Virus record (IMG/VR): IMGVR_UViG_3300024180_000007
Location: 1-56,414 of that record
Source: a virus
DNA length: 56,414 bases
Reading direction: 5' to 3' (one strand)
The notes under the pieces are model-generated. The model was given only the letters and a program-made list of their open reading frames with translations, was not told the DNA's origin and made no database searches. The position numbers and the translations under genes are program-made. Shown here piece after piece: positions 7,365-15,515 of this stretch (the stretch's first letter is position 1; every line of letters starts with the position of its first letter).

Positions 7365-9796
7365 AAGACGTAAAGATACAAGTAAATGCCTCTGCATTTC
7401 CAGACCAATTTGTTTCAGATTCTGTTAAAGACACAATGGAGTTTGGACTACAGGTTGGGCAAGCAATACAATACGAATGGTTTAGGAGAGATAGTGGTTC
7501 TTGTAGGTTTTACTCACAATGGGGTGATTTTAACAGACTAAGACTTTATGCTCGTGGAGAACAATCAGTTTCTAAATATAAAAATGAATTAGCAGTAGAT
7601 GGTGATTTATCTTATTTAAATTTAGATTGGACTCCAGTACCTATAATACCAAAATTTGTAGACATTGTAGTTAACGGAATGAACGATAGGCTTTTTAAAG
7701 TAAAAGCTGTTGCTCAAGATGCATTGTCAGCAGAAAAAAGAAATGAATATCAAGAAATGGTTGAAGGTGATATGCTTGCTAAACCATTACTTCAACAAAT
7801 TGAATCTGATTTTGGTATTGATGCTTTTCAAACAAAAGAAGAAGATTTACCAGAAAATGATGCAGAGTTAGAGCTTTTCATGCAAATGAATTACAAGCCA
7901 GCTATTGAGATTGCAACAGAAGAAGCTATAGATACTTTATTTCAAGAGAGTCATTATAGTGACACTCGAAAGAGAGTTGATATGGATATTACTACTTTAG
8001 GTATTGGTATGGCAAAGCATCTTTTTATGCCAGGTGAAGGTGTTAAAGTTGAGTATGTTGATCCTGCAAATGTGGTTTATAGCTATACTGAAGATCCTTA
8101 TTTTAAAGACACATTTTATTGGGGCGAAATAAAAACAGTTCCAATAACTGAATTAATAAAAATAGATCCTTCTTTAACTAACGAAGATTTAAAAGAAATT
8201 TCCAAGTACAGTCAATCTTGGTATGATTATTATAATTCACAGCAGTTTTATGAAAACAGTATGTTTCATAGAGATACAGCTACCCTATTATATTTTAATT
8301 ATAAGACCACACACACTTTTGTTTACAAAAAGAAAAGTATGTCTGATGGTACATTTAAAACTGTTGAGAAGGATGATCAATTCAATCCTCCACAAGAAAT
8401 GATGGATGAAGGAGGTTTTGAAAAAGTAACTAAAACTATTGACGTATGGTATGATGGTGTTATGGTTATGGGAACTAATATAATGCTCCAGTGGAAGCTT
8501 GGAGAAAATATGGTAAGACCAAAATCATCAAGTCAGTATGCAATGCCTAATTATGTTGCATGCGCTCCAAAAATGTACAAAGGTCAGTTAGAATCTTTAG
8601 TTAAAAGAATGATTCCTTTTGCTGATTTAATTCAGATTAGTCATTTAAAAATACAACAAGTAGTTTCAAGAGTAGTTCCAGACGGTGTTTTTATTGATGC
8701 CGATGGATTGAATGAAGTTGACTTAGGAACAGGAAACGCATATAATCCAGAAGATGCTTTAAGACTTTATTTCCAGACAGGTAGTGTTATTGGTAGAAGT
8801 TATACTCAAGATGGAGAATATAATAATGCACGAGTTCCAATTACTCAATTAACGGCTAATAGTGGCGCAAGCAAGATGCAAATGCTTATTGGCAACTACA
8901 ATCATTACTTAGATATGATTAGGTCTGTGACAGGATTAAATGAAGCTCGTGATGGTTCAAGTCCAGACCCTAACTCTTTGGTTGGCGTTCAAAAATTAGC
9001 TGCATTGAATTCAAATGTAGCAACAAGACATATATTAAATGCAAGTTTATATATAACAAAAACTTTAGCTGAATGTTTATCAATAAGAACAGCAGATGTT
9101 TTAGAGTATGCTGATTTCAAAGATGAGTTTGCTATGCAAATTGGTAAATATAATTTATCAATATTAGAAGATATTAAAAGTTTGTATTTACATGACTTTG
9201 GAATATTTATAGAGCTGATGCCTGATGAAGAACAGAAGGCTATGTTAGAACAAAATATACAAATGGCTTTATCTAAAGAAAATATAAGTTTAGAAGACGC
9301 TATAGATATTAGAGAAATTTCTAATATAAAAATGGCTAATCAATTACTTAAAGTAAAAAGAAAAGCTAAACAAGATAGGGAGCAGCAGCAGCAAATGCAA
9401 CAACAGCAAATGCAGGCACAAATGCAAATGCAAGCACAACAGGCTCAAGCTCAATTAGCAATGCAGACACAGCAGGCTGAAACACAATCTAAAATGGCTT
9501 TAAAAGAAGCAGAGGTTGGTTTTGATATACAAAAATTGCAAAGAGAAGCAGAATTAAAACAACAGTTAATGCAAGTAGAATTCCAAATGCAAATGCAGTT
9601 AAAAGGAATGGAAAGCGAAAATTTAAAGTCAAGAGAAAACGAAAGAGAAAAAGCAAAAGACAAAAGAATAAGTCAGCAGTCTACTCAAACGTCTAAAATG
9701 ATAGAACAAAAAAAGAGAGACTTACCAGCAATAAACTTTGAATCTAACGAAGACAGTTTAGATGGTTTTGATTTAGCTGAATTTAACCCAAGATAA
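7361..9796 (+). CDS. Portal protein
   Basis: 811 residues. The N-terminal ~670 residues show the layout of a portal/head-tail connector: QYEWFRRDSGSCRFYSQWGDFNRLRLYARGEQ, then VPIIPKFVDIVVNGMNDRLFKV, and a long clip/stem region with SLVGVQKLAALNSNVATRHIL. From residue ~670 the chain is a Gln/Met-rich, then Lys/Glu-rich coiled coil (QQQMQQQQMQAQMQMQAQQA and onward), expected for the barrel or C-terminal extension. It sits directly after terL with a 4-bp overlap and before scaffold and capsid, the normal portal position. Longer than typical portals because of the Q-rich tail. Confidence 0.85.
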   Translation: MKDVKIQVNASAFPDQFVSDSVKDTMEFGLQVGQAIQYEWFRRDSGSCRFYSQWGDFNRLRLYARGEQSVSKYKNELAVDGDLSYLNLDWTPVPIIPKFVDIVVNGMNDRLFKVKAVAQDALSAEKRNEYQEMVEGDMLAKPLLQQIESDFGIDAFQTKEEDLPENDAELELFMQMNYKPAIEIATEEAIDTLFQESHYSDTRKRVDMDITTLGIGMAKHLFMPGEGVKVEYVDPANVVYSYTEDPYFKDTFYWGEIKTVPITELIKIDPSLTNEDLKEISKYSQSWYDYYNSQQFYENSMFHRDTATLLYFNYKTTHTFVYKKKSMSDGTFKTVEKDDQFNPPQEMMDEGGFEKVTKTIDVWYDGVMVMGTNIMLQWKLGENMVRPKSSSQYAMPNYVACAPKMYKGQLESLVKRMIPFADLIQISHLKIQQVVSRVVPDGVFIDADGLNEVDLGTGNAYNPEDALRLYFQTGSVIGRSYTQDGEYNNARVPITQLTANSGASKMQMLIGNYNHYLDMIRSVTGLNEARDGSSPDPNSLVGVQKLAALNSNVATRHILNASLYITKTLAECLSIRTADVLEYADFKDEFAMQIGKYNLSILEDIKSLYLHDFGIFIELMPDEEQKAMLEQNIQMALSKENISLEDAIDIREISNIKMANQLLKVKRKAKQDREQQQQMQQQQMQAQMQMQAQQAQAQLAMQTQQAETQSKMALKEAEVGFDIQKLQREAELKQQLMQVEFQMQMQLKGMESENLKSRENEREKAKDKRISQQSTQTSKMIEQKKRDLPAINFESNEDSLDGFDLAEFNPR

Positions 9797-9805
9797 ATAT
9801 AAGTA

Positions 9806-9940
9806 ATGATAGAAAAGTCAGCAGGCCCACAATTAAATCAAGTAAGAGATGATTTTAATAAAAGGGTAGGTAAAAAAAGTATGCTTGGTAGAACCAAAAA
9901 AGTACAATGGGAAGCAAGGAGGCGTTTCTCGAATATTTAA
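9806..9940 (+). CDS. Small basic ORF, 44 aa (possibly frame-disrupted)
   Basis: ATG 9806 to TAA 9938-9940, MIEKSAGPQLNQVRDDFNKRVGKKS..., rich in Lys/Arg. In the neighbouring frame the 3' part reads EPKKYNGKQGGVSRIFKIAKN, which looks at least as protein-like, so this could be a small gene interrupted by a frameshift. It lies in the 198-bp gap between portal and scaffold genes. Confidence 0.35.
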   Translation: MIEKSAGPQLNQVRDDFNKRVGKKSMLGRTKKVQWEARRRFSNI

Positions 9941-9970
9941 AATAGCTAAAAATTTAATTAAAATAAATAT

Positions 9971-9978
9971 TAACTTTG
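9971..9978 (+). promoter_or_regulatory. Bacteroidetes-type promoter, -7 box TAACTTTG
   Basis: TAACTTTG lies 17 bp before the scaffold-candidate ATG at 9995 and would drive the scaffold and capsid genes as a separate high-level transcript ending at the terminator at 12644. Confidence 0.65.
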
Positions 9979-9994
9979 TTAAAAATATAATCAA

Positions 9995-11146
9995 ATGGAA
10001 TTTAAAGTAAAAGCAGTAGACGCAAACGTTGAAGAAAAATCAAGGGCGCAAGTTGAAGAAGCATTATTAAAAGAACATGCAGAACAATTTGAAAACCAAC
10101 AGGATAATTCTCAGCAAGCAGAAAAAGTAGACTTAAGTCAAAATGAAAATTCAACTACCGAAGAAACATCGGTTGATGAAACTAAAATCGAAGAAGCGTC
10201 CACGCCAGAGTTTGGCGATGATGATGTTCTTTCGTATATAAAGAAAAGATACAATAAGGATATAAATTCTATTGATGATTTGTTTGAGGAAAAAAAATCA
10301 AACGAGGAATTACCAGAAGATGTATCTGCGTATTTGAAGTACAAGCAGGAAACTGGTCGTGGAATTAATGACTTTTATAAATTACAAAAAGACATTGATG
10401 CGATGGATGACAATGCTGTACTTGCTAATTATTATGAATCTACTGAAGATGGTTTAGATTCTGATGATATTCAAGACATTATTAATGACAAGTTTTCATA
10501 TGATGAAGACTTAGATGATGAGAAAGATATTAGAAAAATAAAATTAGCGAAAAAAAGAGAACTTTCTAAGGCAAAGAAATTTCTTAATGAACAGAAAGAC
10601 AAATATAAAATTCCTCTTGAGTCAAGTGGGGGTGGGTTGTCAGAAGATCAGGAAGAAAGCATCGAAGCTTATAAAAAGTATATGGAGGAATCTAAAAGTA
10701 TTGAAGATTTAAACAAAAAGAGGTACAGTTATTTCTTAGATAAAACCGAGTCGGTTTTTAACAACGAGTTCAAAGGTTTTGAATTTTCAGTTGGTGAAAA
10801 AAATATTTCTTTTAAACCAGGAGATGCACAAGAATTAAAAAATGTTCAGTCTGATGTTAATAATTTCATTAACAAATTTATGGACAAAGATGGTTTAATT
10901 GCTGATCCTGTTGGATATCATAAGGCCTTTTCGGTAGCTATGAATCCTGATAAATTTGCAAAGCACTTTTACGAACAGGGAGTTGCAGCAACCGTTGATA
11001 ATGTTTCAAGGAAATCAAAAAACATTAACATGGATGTTAGACAACAATCTCAATCGGTTTCCAAAAATGGAATTACGATTAGACCTATGGGTGTAAGCAA
11101 CGATAGTGGAAGAGGACTCAAAATTAAAAGTAGAAAAAATAATTAA
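9995..11146 (+). CDS. Scaffold / capsid assembly protein candidate
   Basis: 383 residues, highly charged and acidic in the first 200 (EETSVDETKIEEASTPEFGDDDV, DDIQDIINDKFSYDEDLDDE) with long predicted helices and a basic C-terminus (GRGLKIKSRKNN). These properties and the position between portal and major capsid protein fit an internal scaffold that guides procapsid assembly. No protease motif is visible. It begins just after a TAACTTTG promoter and is followed by the capsid gene after 20 bp. Confidence 0.65.
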   Translation: MEFKVKAVDANVEEKSRAQVEEALLKEHAEQFENQQDNSQQAEKVDLSQNENSTTEETSVDETKIEEASTPEFGDDDVLSYIKKRYNKDINSIDDLFEEKKSNEELPEDVSAYLKYKQETGRGINDFYKLQKDIDAMDDNAVLANYYESTEDGLDSDDIQDIINDKFSYDEDLDDEKDIRKIKLAKKRELSKAKKFLNEQKDKYKIPLESSGGGLSEDQEESIEAYKKYMEESKSIEDLNKKRYSYFLDKTESVFNNEFKGFEFSVGEKNISFKPGDAQELKNVQSDVNNFINKFMDKDGLIADPVGYHKAFSVAMNPDKFAKHFYEQGVAATVDNVSRKSKNINMDVRQQSQSVSKNGITIRPMGVSNDSGRGLKIKSRKNN

Positions 11147-11166
11147 AAAATTAAAAATTAAAAATT

Positions 11167-12627
11167 ATGGCAGTAAATGTAACACCAGGATTTGACTTGC
11201 AGCCAAGTGCGCAGCAAACTCCTTTATCAACAAACTACATAACTAACTTTGATTTCTTGAACCAATATCTTCCAGATGTTCATGAAAAGGAATTTGAGCG
11301 TTATGGAAACAGATCAGTAGCATCATTCTTAAGAATGGTAGGTGCTGAAATGCCTTCTAATTCTGACCTTATTAAATGGGCAGAACAAGGAAGATTACAC
11401 ACTAAATATCAAGCTTGTACATCAGCTGCGGCTGTTGGAGCTGATGATGGTGTTTGGACTATTCCAAATAACATTACTAACTTCAATCCAGCTTTAGGTG
11501 GAACAGCAAGTCAAGCAGCTTTAAGAGCTGGGCAAACTGTAATGATCTCTGATAACACACCAGGTTCAACTTTACAAAACAAAGGTATTATATCTGTAGC
11601 TCCAACAGCTGCTAATCCAAACAAGGTAACTATTGCTTACTACGAAGGTGGTGGACAAACAATGGCTCTTGGAACTTCATGTGATATATTTGTATATGGT
11701 TCTGAATTTGCAAAAGGAGTAAACGGAATGCAAGGTTCTTTAGAATCTGATGATTTCTTTTTCCAAAACAAACCAATCATTATCAAAGACAAGTATTCTG
11801 TTTCTGGTTCTGACATGGCTCAAATTGGATGGGTAGAAGTAACAAGTGAAGGCGGAGCAAATGGATACTTATGGTATTTAAAATCTGAACACGATACAAG
11901 ATTGCGTTTTGAAGATTACTTAGAAACAGCAATGATTGAAGCAGTACCAGCAGCAGCAGCATCTGGTGCAGGAGACTACTTACAAGGTACAGCAGCAGGA
12001 GCTTCTGTAGCAGGAGAGTCTGGATCTGAAGGAATTTTCTATGTAGTAGGAAACAGAGGTAACGTATTCGGTGGTGGAAACCCAACGACTTTAGCTCAAT
12101 TTGACACTATAATTCAAAGACTTGATAAGCAAGGAGCTATTGAAGAAAATGTTATTTTCGTAGATAGAGATTTTTCTTTTGATATTGACGATATGTTAGC
12201 TGCTCAAAATGCAGGATATGCAGGTGGTACTTCATATGGTTTATTTGATAATGATAAAGATATGGCGTTAAACTTAGGGTTTACAGGATTCCGAAGAGGA
12301 TATGACTTCTACAAGTCTGACTGGAAATACTTAAACGATCCTACAATGAGAGGTGGTATCAATGCAGGTAAAGTCAATGGACTTTTAGTACCAGCTGGAT
12401 CTACAACTGTGTATGATCAAGTATTAGGTAAAAACGCTAAGAGACCATTCTTACACGTTAGATATAGAGCTTCAGAAACTGAAGACAGACGTTACAAGTC
12501 TTGGATCACTGGTTCAGCTGGTGGAGCAAGAACAAGTGACTTAGATGCTATGGAAGTAAATTTCTTGAGTGAGAGAGCTGTATGTACTTTAGGTGCAAAC
12601 AACTTCTTCTTATTCCAAGATGCATAG
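11167..12627 (+). CDS. Major capsid protein
   Basis: 486 residues. Position after portal and scaffold, an A-rich leader (repeated aaaaatt) and codon choice richer in C-ending codons than neighbours suggest the most highly expressed structural gene. The chain has the mixed alpha/beta make-up of HK97-fold capsid proteins: N-terminal arm (FLNQYLPDVHEKEFERYGNRSVASFLRMVGAEMP), central domain with an Ala/Gly-rich stretch near 260-285, and VDRDFSFDIDDMLAAQN...GLFDNDKDMALNLGFTGFRRGYDFY toward the end. It is followed by a strong terminator. Confidence 0.85.
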   Translation: MAVNVTPGFDLQPSAQQTPLSTNYITNFDFLNQYLPDVHEKEFERYGNRSVASFLRMVGAEMPSNSDLIKWAEQGRLHTKYQACTSAAAVGADDGVWTIPNNITNFNPALGGTASQAALRAGQTVMISDNTPGSTLQNKGIISVAPTAANPNKVTIAYYEGGGQTMALGTSCDIFVYGSEFAKGVNGMQGSLESDDFFFQNKPIIIKDKYSVSGSDMAQIGWVEVTSEGGANGYLWYLKSEHDTRLRFEDYLETAMIEAVPAAAASGAGDYLQGTAAGASVAGESGSEGIFYVVGNRGNVFGGGNPTTLAQFDTIIQRLDKQGAIEENVIFVDRDFSFDIDDMLAAQNAGYAGGTSYGLFDNDKDMALNLGFTGFRRGYDFYKSDWKYLNDPTMRGGINAGKVNGLLVPAGSTTVYDQVLGKNAKRPFLHVRYRASETEDRRYKSWITGSAGGARTSDLDAMEVNFLSERAVCTLGANNFFLFQDA

Positions 12628-12643
12628 TAGACAGTAGTAATAT

Positions 12644-12683
12644 TTACCCTCGTTATAAAAACGGGGGTAATTATTTTTTTTAA
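12644..12683 (+). terminator. Intrinsic terminator after the capsid gene
   Basis: An 11-bp stem with one G-T pair (TTACCCTCGTT, 12644-12654, with AACGGGGGTAA, 12660-12670), 5-nt loop, then a T-rich tract. It ends the scaffold-capsid transcript. Confidence 0.85.
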
Positions 12684-12704
12684 ATCAAATTAAATTATAT
12701 TATA

Positions 12705-13460
12705 ATGAAAGCAAAAAAAGAACAGTACAAAGCAAAGTCGTATAGACTAAAAGGAGACCAAGCGCCTCTATCATACATGTTATCTTCACGACATTCACAA
12801 AGATCACCCTTATTATATTTTGACGAAAAAACAGGAGTCAATGAACCATTACGTTATGCACGTAATCAAAAGTCACCTTTTGAAAACCAACAAGATGGAA
12901 ATGCTATTTTAGAACCTATTGTGTTTGAAGATGGTATGTTGTCAGTTTCAAAAGAAAATCAAGTGTTGCAGAAATTTTTAGAACTACATCCAAGTAATGG
13001 GTATGTATTTGAAGAAATAAACAAAGAGCGTGATGCTGCTTCAGAATTAGAGCAAGTAGAGTTTGAATTAGAAGCTCAATTAGAAGCTAAAAAAGTAACT
13101 ACAGATCTTTCTAAGTTAACACAAGTATGTAGAGTGTTAATGGGTAATGCTGTAGAAAATATGACAACAGCAGAGCTAAAAAGAGACATATTAGTTTATG
13201 CTAAAAATTATCCAGATGATTTTTTAGACACTATTAATGATCCAATGTTAGAGTTAATGGACGATGTTTATCAGTTTTTTAATTTATCGTTATTAACAAT
13301 AAGAAACAATGGTAAAGATGTTTATTACAATTTATCTAATAATAAAAAGAAAATGCTTACTATTCCATTTGGGGAAGACCCTAATTTTATTGTAGCTTCA
13401 TTTATGAGAAGTGACGATGGTTTAGAAGTATATAAGCTTTTAAAAAACAAAATAAAGTAA
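12705..13460 (+). CDS. Conserved virion-region protein, unknown
   Basis: 251 residues. I do not recognise a named domain. The N-terminus is basic (MKAKKEQYKAKSYRLKGDQAP), with SRHSQRSPLLYFDEKTGVNEPLRYARNQKSPFENQQ, then an acidic helical centre (EINKERDAASELEQVEFELEAQLEAKK) and an alpha/beta C-terminus (GEDPNFIVASFMRSDDGLEVYKLLKNKIK). This layout occurs in proteins directly after capsid genes in related phages, so a head-completion or decoration role is possible. Flanked by terminators on both sides, it appears to be a monocistronic unit. Confidence 0.55.
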   Translation: MKAKKEQYKAKSYRLKGDQAPLSYMLSSRHSQRSPLLYFDEKTGVNEPLRYARNQKSPFENQQDGNAILEPIVFEDGMLSVSKENQVLQKFLELHPSNGYVFEEINKERDAASELEQVEFELEAQLEAKKVTTDLSKLTQVCRVLMGNAVENMTTAELKRDILVYAKNYPDDFLDTINDPMLELMDDVYQFFNLSLLTIRNNGKDVYYNLSNNKKKMLTIPFGEDPNFIVASFMRSDDGLEVYKLLKNKIK

Positions 13461-13484
13461 CACAAGTACAACTAACTGGAAATT

Positions 13485-13513
13485 AGCTACCTCAAAAGGG
13501 TAGCTTTTTTTTT
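13485..13513 (+). terminator. Intrinsic terminator, first of two in tandem
   Basis: Stem AGCTACC (13485-13491) / GGTAGCT (13499-13505) with a 9-T run at 13505-13513. It ends the transcript of the gene at 12705. The T run leads directly into GCTATCTTT, a promoter-like box. Confidence 0.85.
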
Positions 13514-13515
13514 GC

Positions 13516-13523
13516 TATCTTTA
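13516..13523 (+). promoter_or_regulatory. Promoter-like box TATCTTTA inside the tandem terminator-promoter unit
   Basis: TATCTTTA differs from TAnnTTTG only in the last base and follows the T run of the preceding terminator. It belongs to a 19-bp sequence repeated exactly 74 bp downstream. Transcripts from here would meet the second terminator at once, so it may be a decayed copy. Confidence 0.4.
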
Positions 13524-13550
13524 AGCCTGACTGTTTTGATTGAATAATTA

Positions 13551-13587
13551 AAGAGAAGCTCTAAAAAAATAGGGCCTCTTTTTTTTT
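13551..13587 (+). terminator. Intrinsic terminator, second of two in tandem
   Basis: Two-part stem: AAGAG (13551-13555) with CTCTT (13576-13580), and GCTCTA (13558-13563) with TAGGGC (13570-13575), separated by a bulge on one side. A 9-T run follows at 13579-13587. Confidence 0.7.
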
Positions 13588-13589
13588 GC

Positions 13590-13597
13590 TATCTTTG
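13590..13597 (+). promoter_or_regulatory. Bacteroidetes-type promoter, -7 box TATCTTTG
   Basis: TATCTTTG starts three bases after the T run of the second terminator and 16 bp before the ATG at 13613, so transcripts would have a very short leader. It would drive the neck/tail operon (13613-22410). Confidence 0.75.
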
Positions 13598-13612
13598 TAA
13601 AAAGAATTAATT

Positions 13613-14590
13613 ATGCCAATAAATGAAGTAAGAAATACCGTATTAGCAATAGCTAATAAAAATAATTACGGATACATATCTCCACAAGATTTTAATCTTT
13701 ATGCTTCTCAAGCACAAATGGATATGTTTGAAGATTACTTTTATCAATACAACAATCAGTTAGTAAAAGAAAACCAAAGAACTTCAGGGACTGGATACGC
13801 AGATATAACAAAAGGTTTAGTGGAAGTTATTGATACTTTTTACGTAGACACTCCTTTATTAAACTCTGCAACAACGCAGTTGGGAGATATACAGACTAAT
13901 TTATACACACTGCCTTCTGATTATTATTTAATTAATAAGATGATGGTATACACAAAAGAATTAGCTTCAGGGGTTACCACTTCGACCAACGGCGGTTCTA
14001 TAGCGGTGAACGACACTTCTGCAGACTTTATTGCAGCAGGAGTATCGGTAGGAGATATAGTATCTACTATTACAGGAGGAGTGGTTTATAATACTGTAAT
14101 TTCACAAGTAGTTAGTGCAACTAATCTTTTAGTTTTTGCAACAACAGGCGCACAAGTCTGGAATGCTGTAGGAAAAACATACAACATATATTCAGCTAAT
14201 AATGTTATGGATGCTGAACGTGTTTCACAAGCTAAAATAACTATGCTAAATAATTCTATTTTAACAAAACCAACTTTAGGGTATCCTGCTTATACTCAGG
14301 ATGCTTTAGTTGCTCAGGCTTTTCCTATTACAATAAATAAAATAGGACAGCTTACATCGCAGTATGTTAGATATCCATTTACACCAAACTGGACTTATGC
14401 TACATTATTGGCTGGTGAACCTTTGTTTGACCCAACCGCAGCAGATTATCAAGACTTTGAATTACCTTTATCGGATGAACCTGCATTGATTGCAAAAATA
14501 TGTCAGTATGTAGGTATAGAAATAAGAGAGGCTGATGTTTATAATTTTGGTACTCAAGAATTACAACAAGAACAAATAACACAAGGATAG
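13613..14590 (+). CDS. Neck/head-tail connector candidate with inserted beta domain
   Basis: 325 residues. N- and C-terminal parts (YISPQDFNLYASQAQMDMFEDYFYQYNN near the start; DFELPLSDEPALIAKICQYVGIEIREADVYNFGTQELQQE at the end) are mainly helical and form a family I recall from the neck region of marine podovirus-like phages. Residues ~120-195 form an inserted beta-rich, Ser/Thr/Val-rich module (VSVGDIVSTITGGVVYNTVISQVVSATNLLVF) resembling modules in 21595 and 51693. First gene of the tail operon; the next ATG directly follows its stop. Confidence 0.6.
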   Translation: MPINEVRNTVLAIANKNNYGYISPQDFNLYASQAQMDMFEDYFYQYNNQLVKENQRTSGTGYADITKGLVEVIDTFYVDTPLLNSATTQLGDIQTNLYTLPSDYYLINKMMVYTKELASGVTTSTNGGSIAVNDTSADFIAAGVSVGDIVSTITGGVVYNTVISQVVSATNLLVFATTGAQVWNAVGKTYNIYSANNVMDAERVSQAKITMLNNSILTKPTLGYPAYTQDALVAQAFPITINKIGQLTSQYVRYPFTPNWTYATLLAGEPLFDPTAADYQDFELPLSDEPALIAKICQYVGIEIREADVYNFGTQELQQEQITQG

Positions 14591-15514
14591 ATGGCATATA
14601 TAAACGACTACGCGTATTACACGAACTCAGGAGCAACTCCAACTAATTCAAACTGGGGATCATATCAGTATGTTTCATTAGCGGATATAGTTAACAACTT
14701 TATGTTAATGTATCAAGGTAATCATGAATTAATAAATAATATTGAAAGATATCAGATATTATTTCACGCCAAAAGAGGGATACAGGAATTAAATTATGAT
14801 GCAATGAAGGAGATTAAAATTCTTCAATTAGACATCACACAACAATTAAGATTTGTATTACCACAAGATTATGTTAATTGGGTTAGAATATCTCAATTTA
14901 AAAATGGTGGTTTATATCCTTTATCAGAAAATATACAAACAAACTGGTCTTCTTCTTATTTACAAGATAATCAGTCTAATGTTTTGTTTGATCAAAATGG
15001 AAACGTTTTAAGACCACAAGATTCACAACTTGATTTATCTACTATTTTAAGAGGAAACAAAAGTATTTACTTAAATCAAAACAGTCAATACAATGGAGCT
15101 GAAGGATATAACTATGAAGGCGATTGGTATTTTGATTATCCTATAGGGTCACGATTTGGTTTAAATACTGAGACTGCAAATGCAAATCCTACATTCACTA
15201 TTGACAAACAATCTGGTGTAATTAATTTTAGTAATATATCAGGAGCTGCATCGGTTGTTTTAGAGTATGTTTCTGACGGAATGAAGAATGGAGTAGATAG
15301 CGAAGTACAATTAAATAAGTTATTTGAAGAATATATATATGCTTATATTAGATATTCTATTTTAAATGGTAGATTAGGAGTTCAGGAGTATGTTGTTAAT
15401 AGAGCGAGAAAAGACAAATCTTCTTTATTAAGAAATGCAAAAATACGATTAAGTAATATACATCCTGGAAGACTTTTAATGAATTTAAGAGGTCAAAATA
15501 AAATTATAAAATAA
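14591..15514 (+). CDS. Tail/neck protein (tail tubular A-like candidate)
   Basis: 307 residues. The helical N-terminal half (YVSLADIVNNFMLMYQGNHELINNIERYQILFHAKRGIQELNYDAMKEIKILQL) leads into beta segments (PQDYVNWVRISQF) and a helical end (KLFEEYIYAYIRYSILNGRLGVQEYVVNRARKDKSSLLRNAKIRLSNIHP). It directly precedes the huge tail protein at 15516, matching the T7 order of gatekeeper then nozzle. No direct residue-level match to T7 gp11 is claimed; the assignment is from order and fold-like pattern. Confidence 0.6.
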   Translation: MAYINDYAYYTNSGATPTNSNWGSYQYVSLADIVNNFMLMYQGNHELINNIERYQILFHAKRGIQELNYDAMKEIKILQLDITQQLRFVLPQDYVNWVRISQFKNGGLYPLSENIQTNWSSSYLQDNQSNVLFDQNGNVLRPQDSQLDLSTILRGNKSIYLNQNSQYNGAEGYNYEGDWYFDYPIGSRFGLNTETANANPTFTIDKQSGVINFSNISGAASVVLEYVSDGMKNGVDSEVQLNKLFEEYIYAYIRYSILNGRLGVQEYVVNRARKDKSSLLRNAKIRLSNIHPGRLLMNLRGQNKIIK

Positions 15515-15515
15515 T

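Noticed and set aside
11783-12085. Minus-strand ORF inside the capsid gene
   Set aside because: Leu-rich antisense shadow of an Ala/Gly-rich coding region; no start signal.
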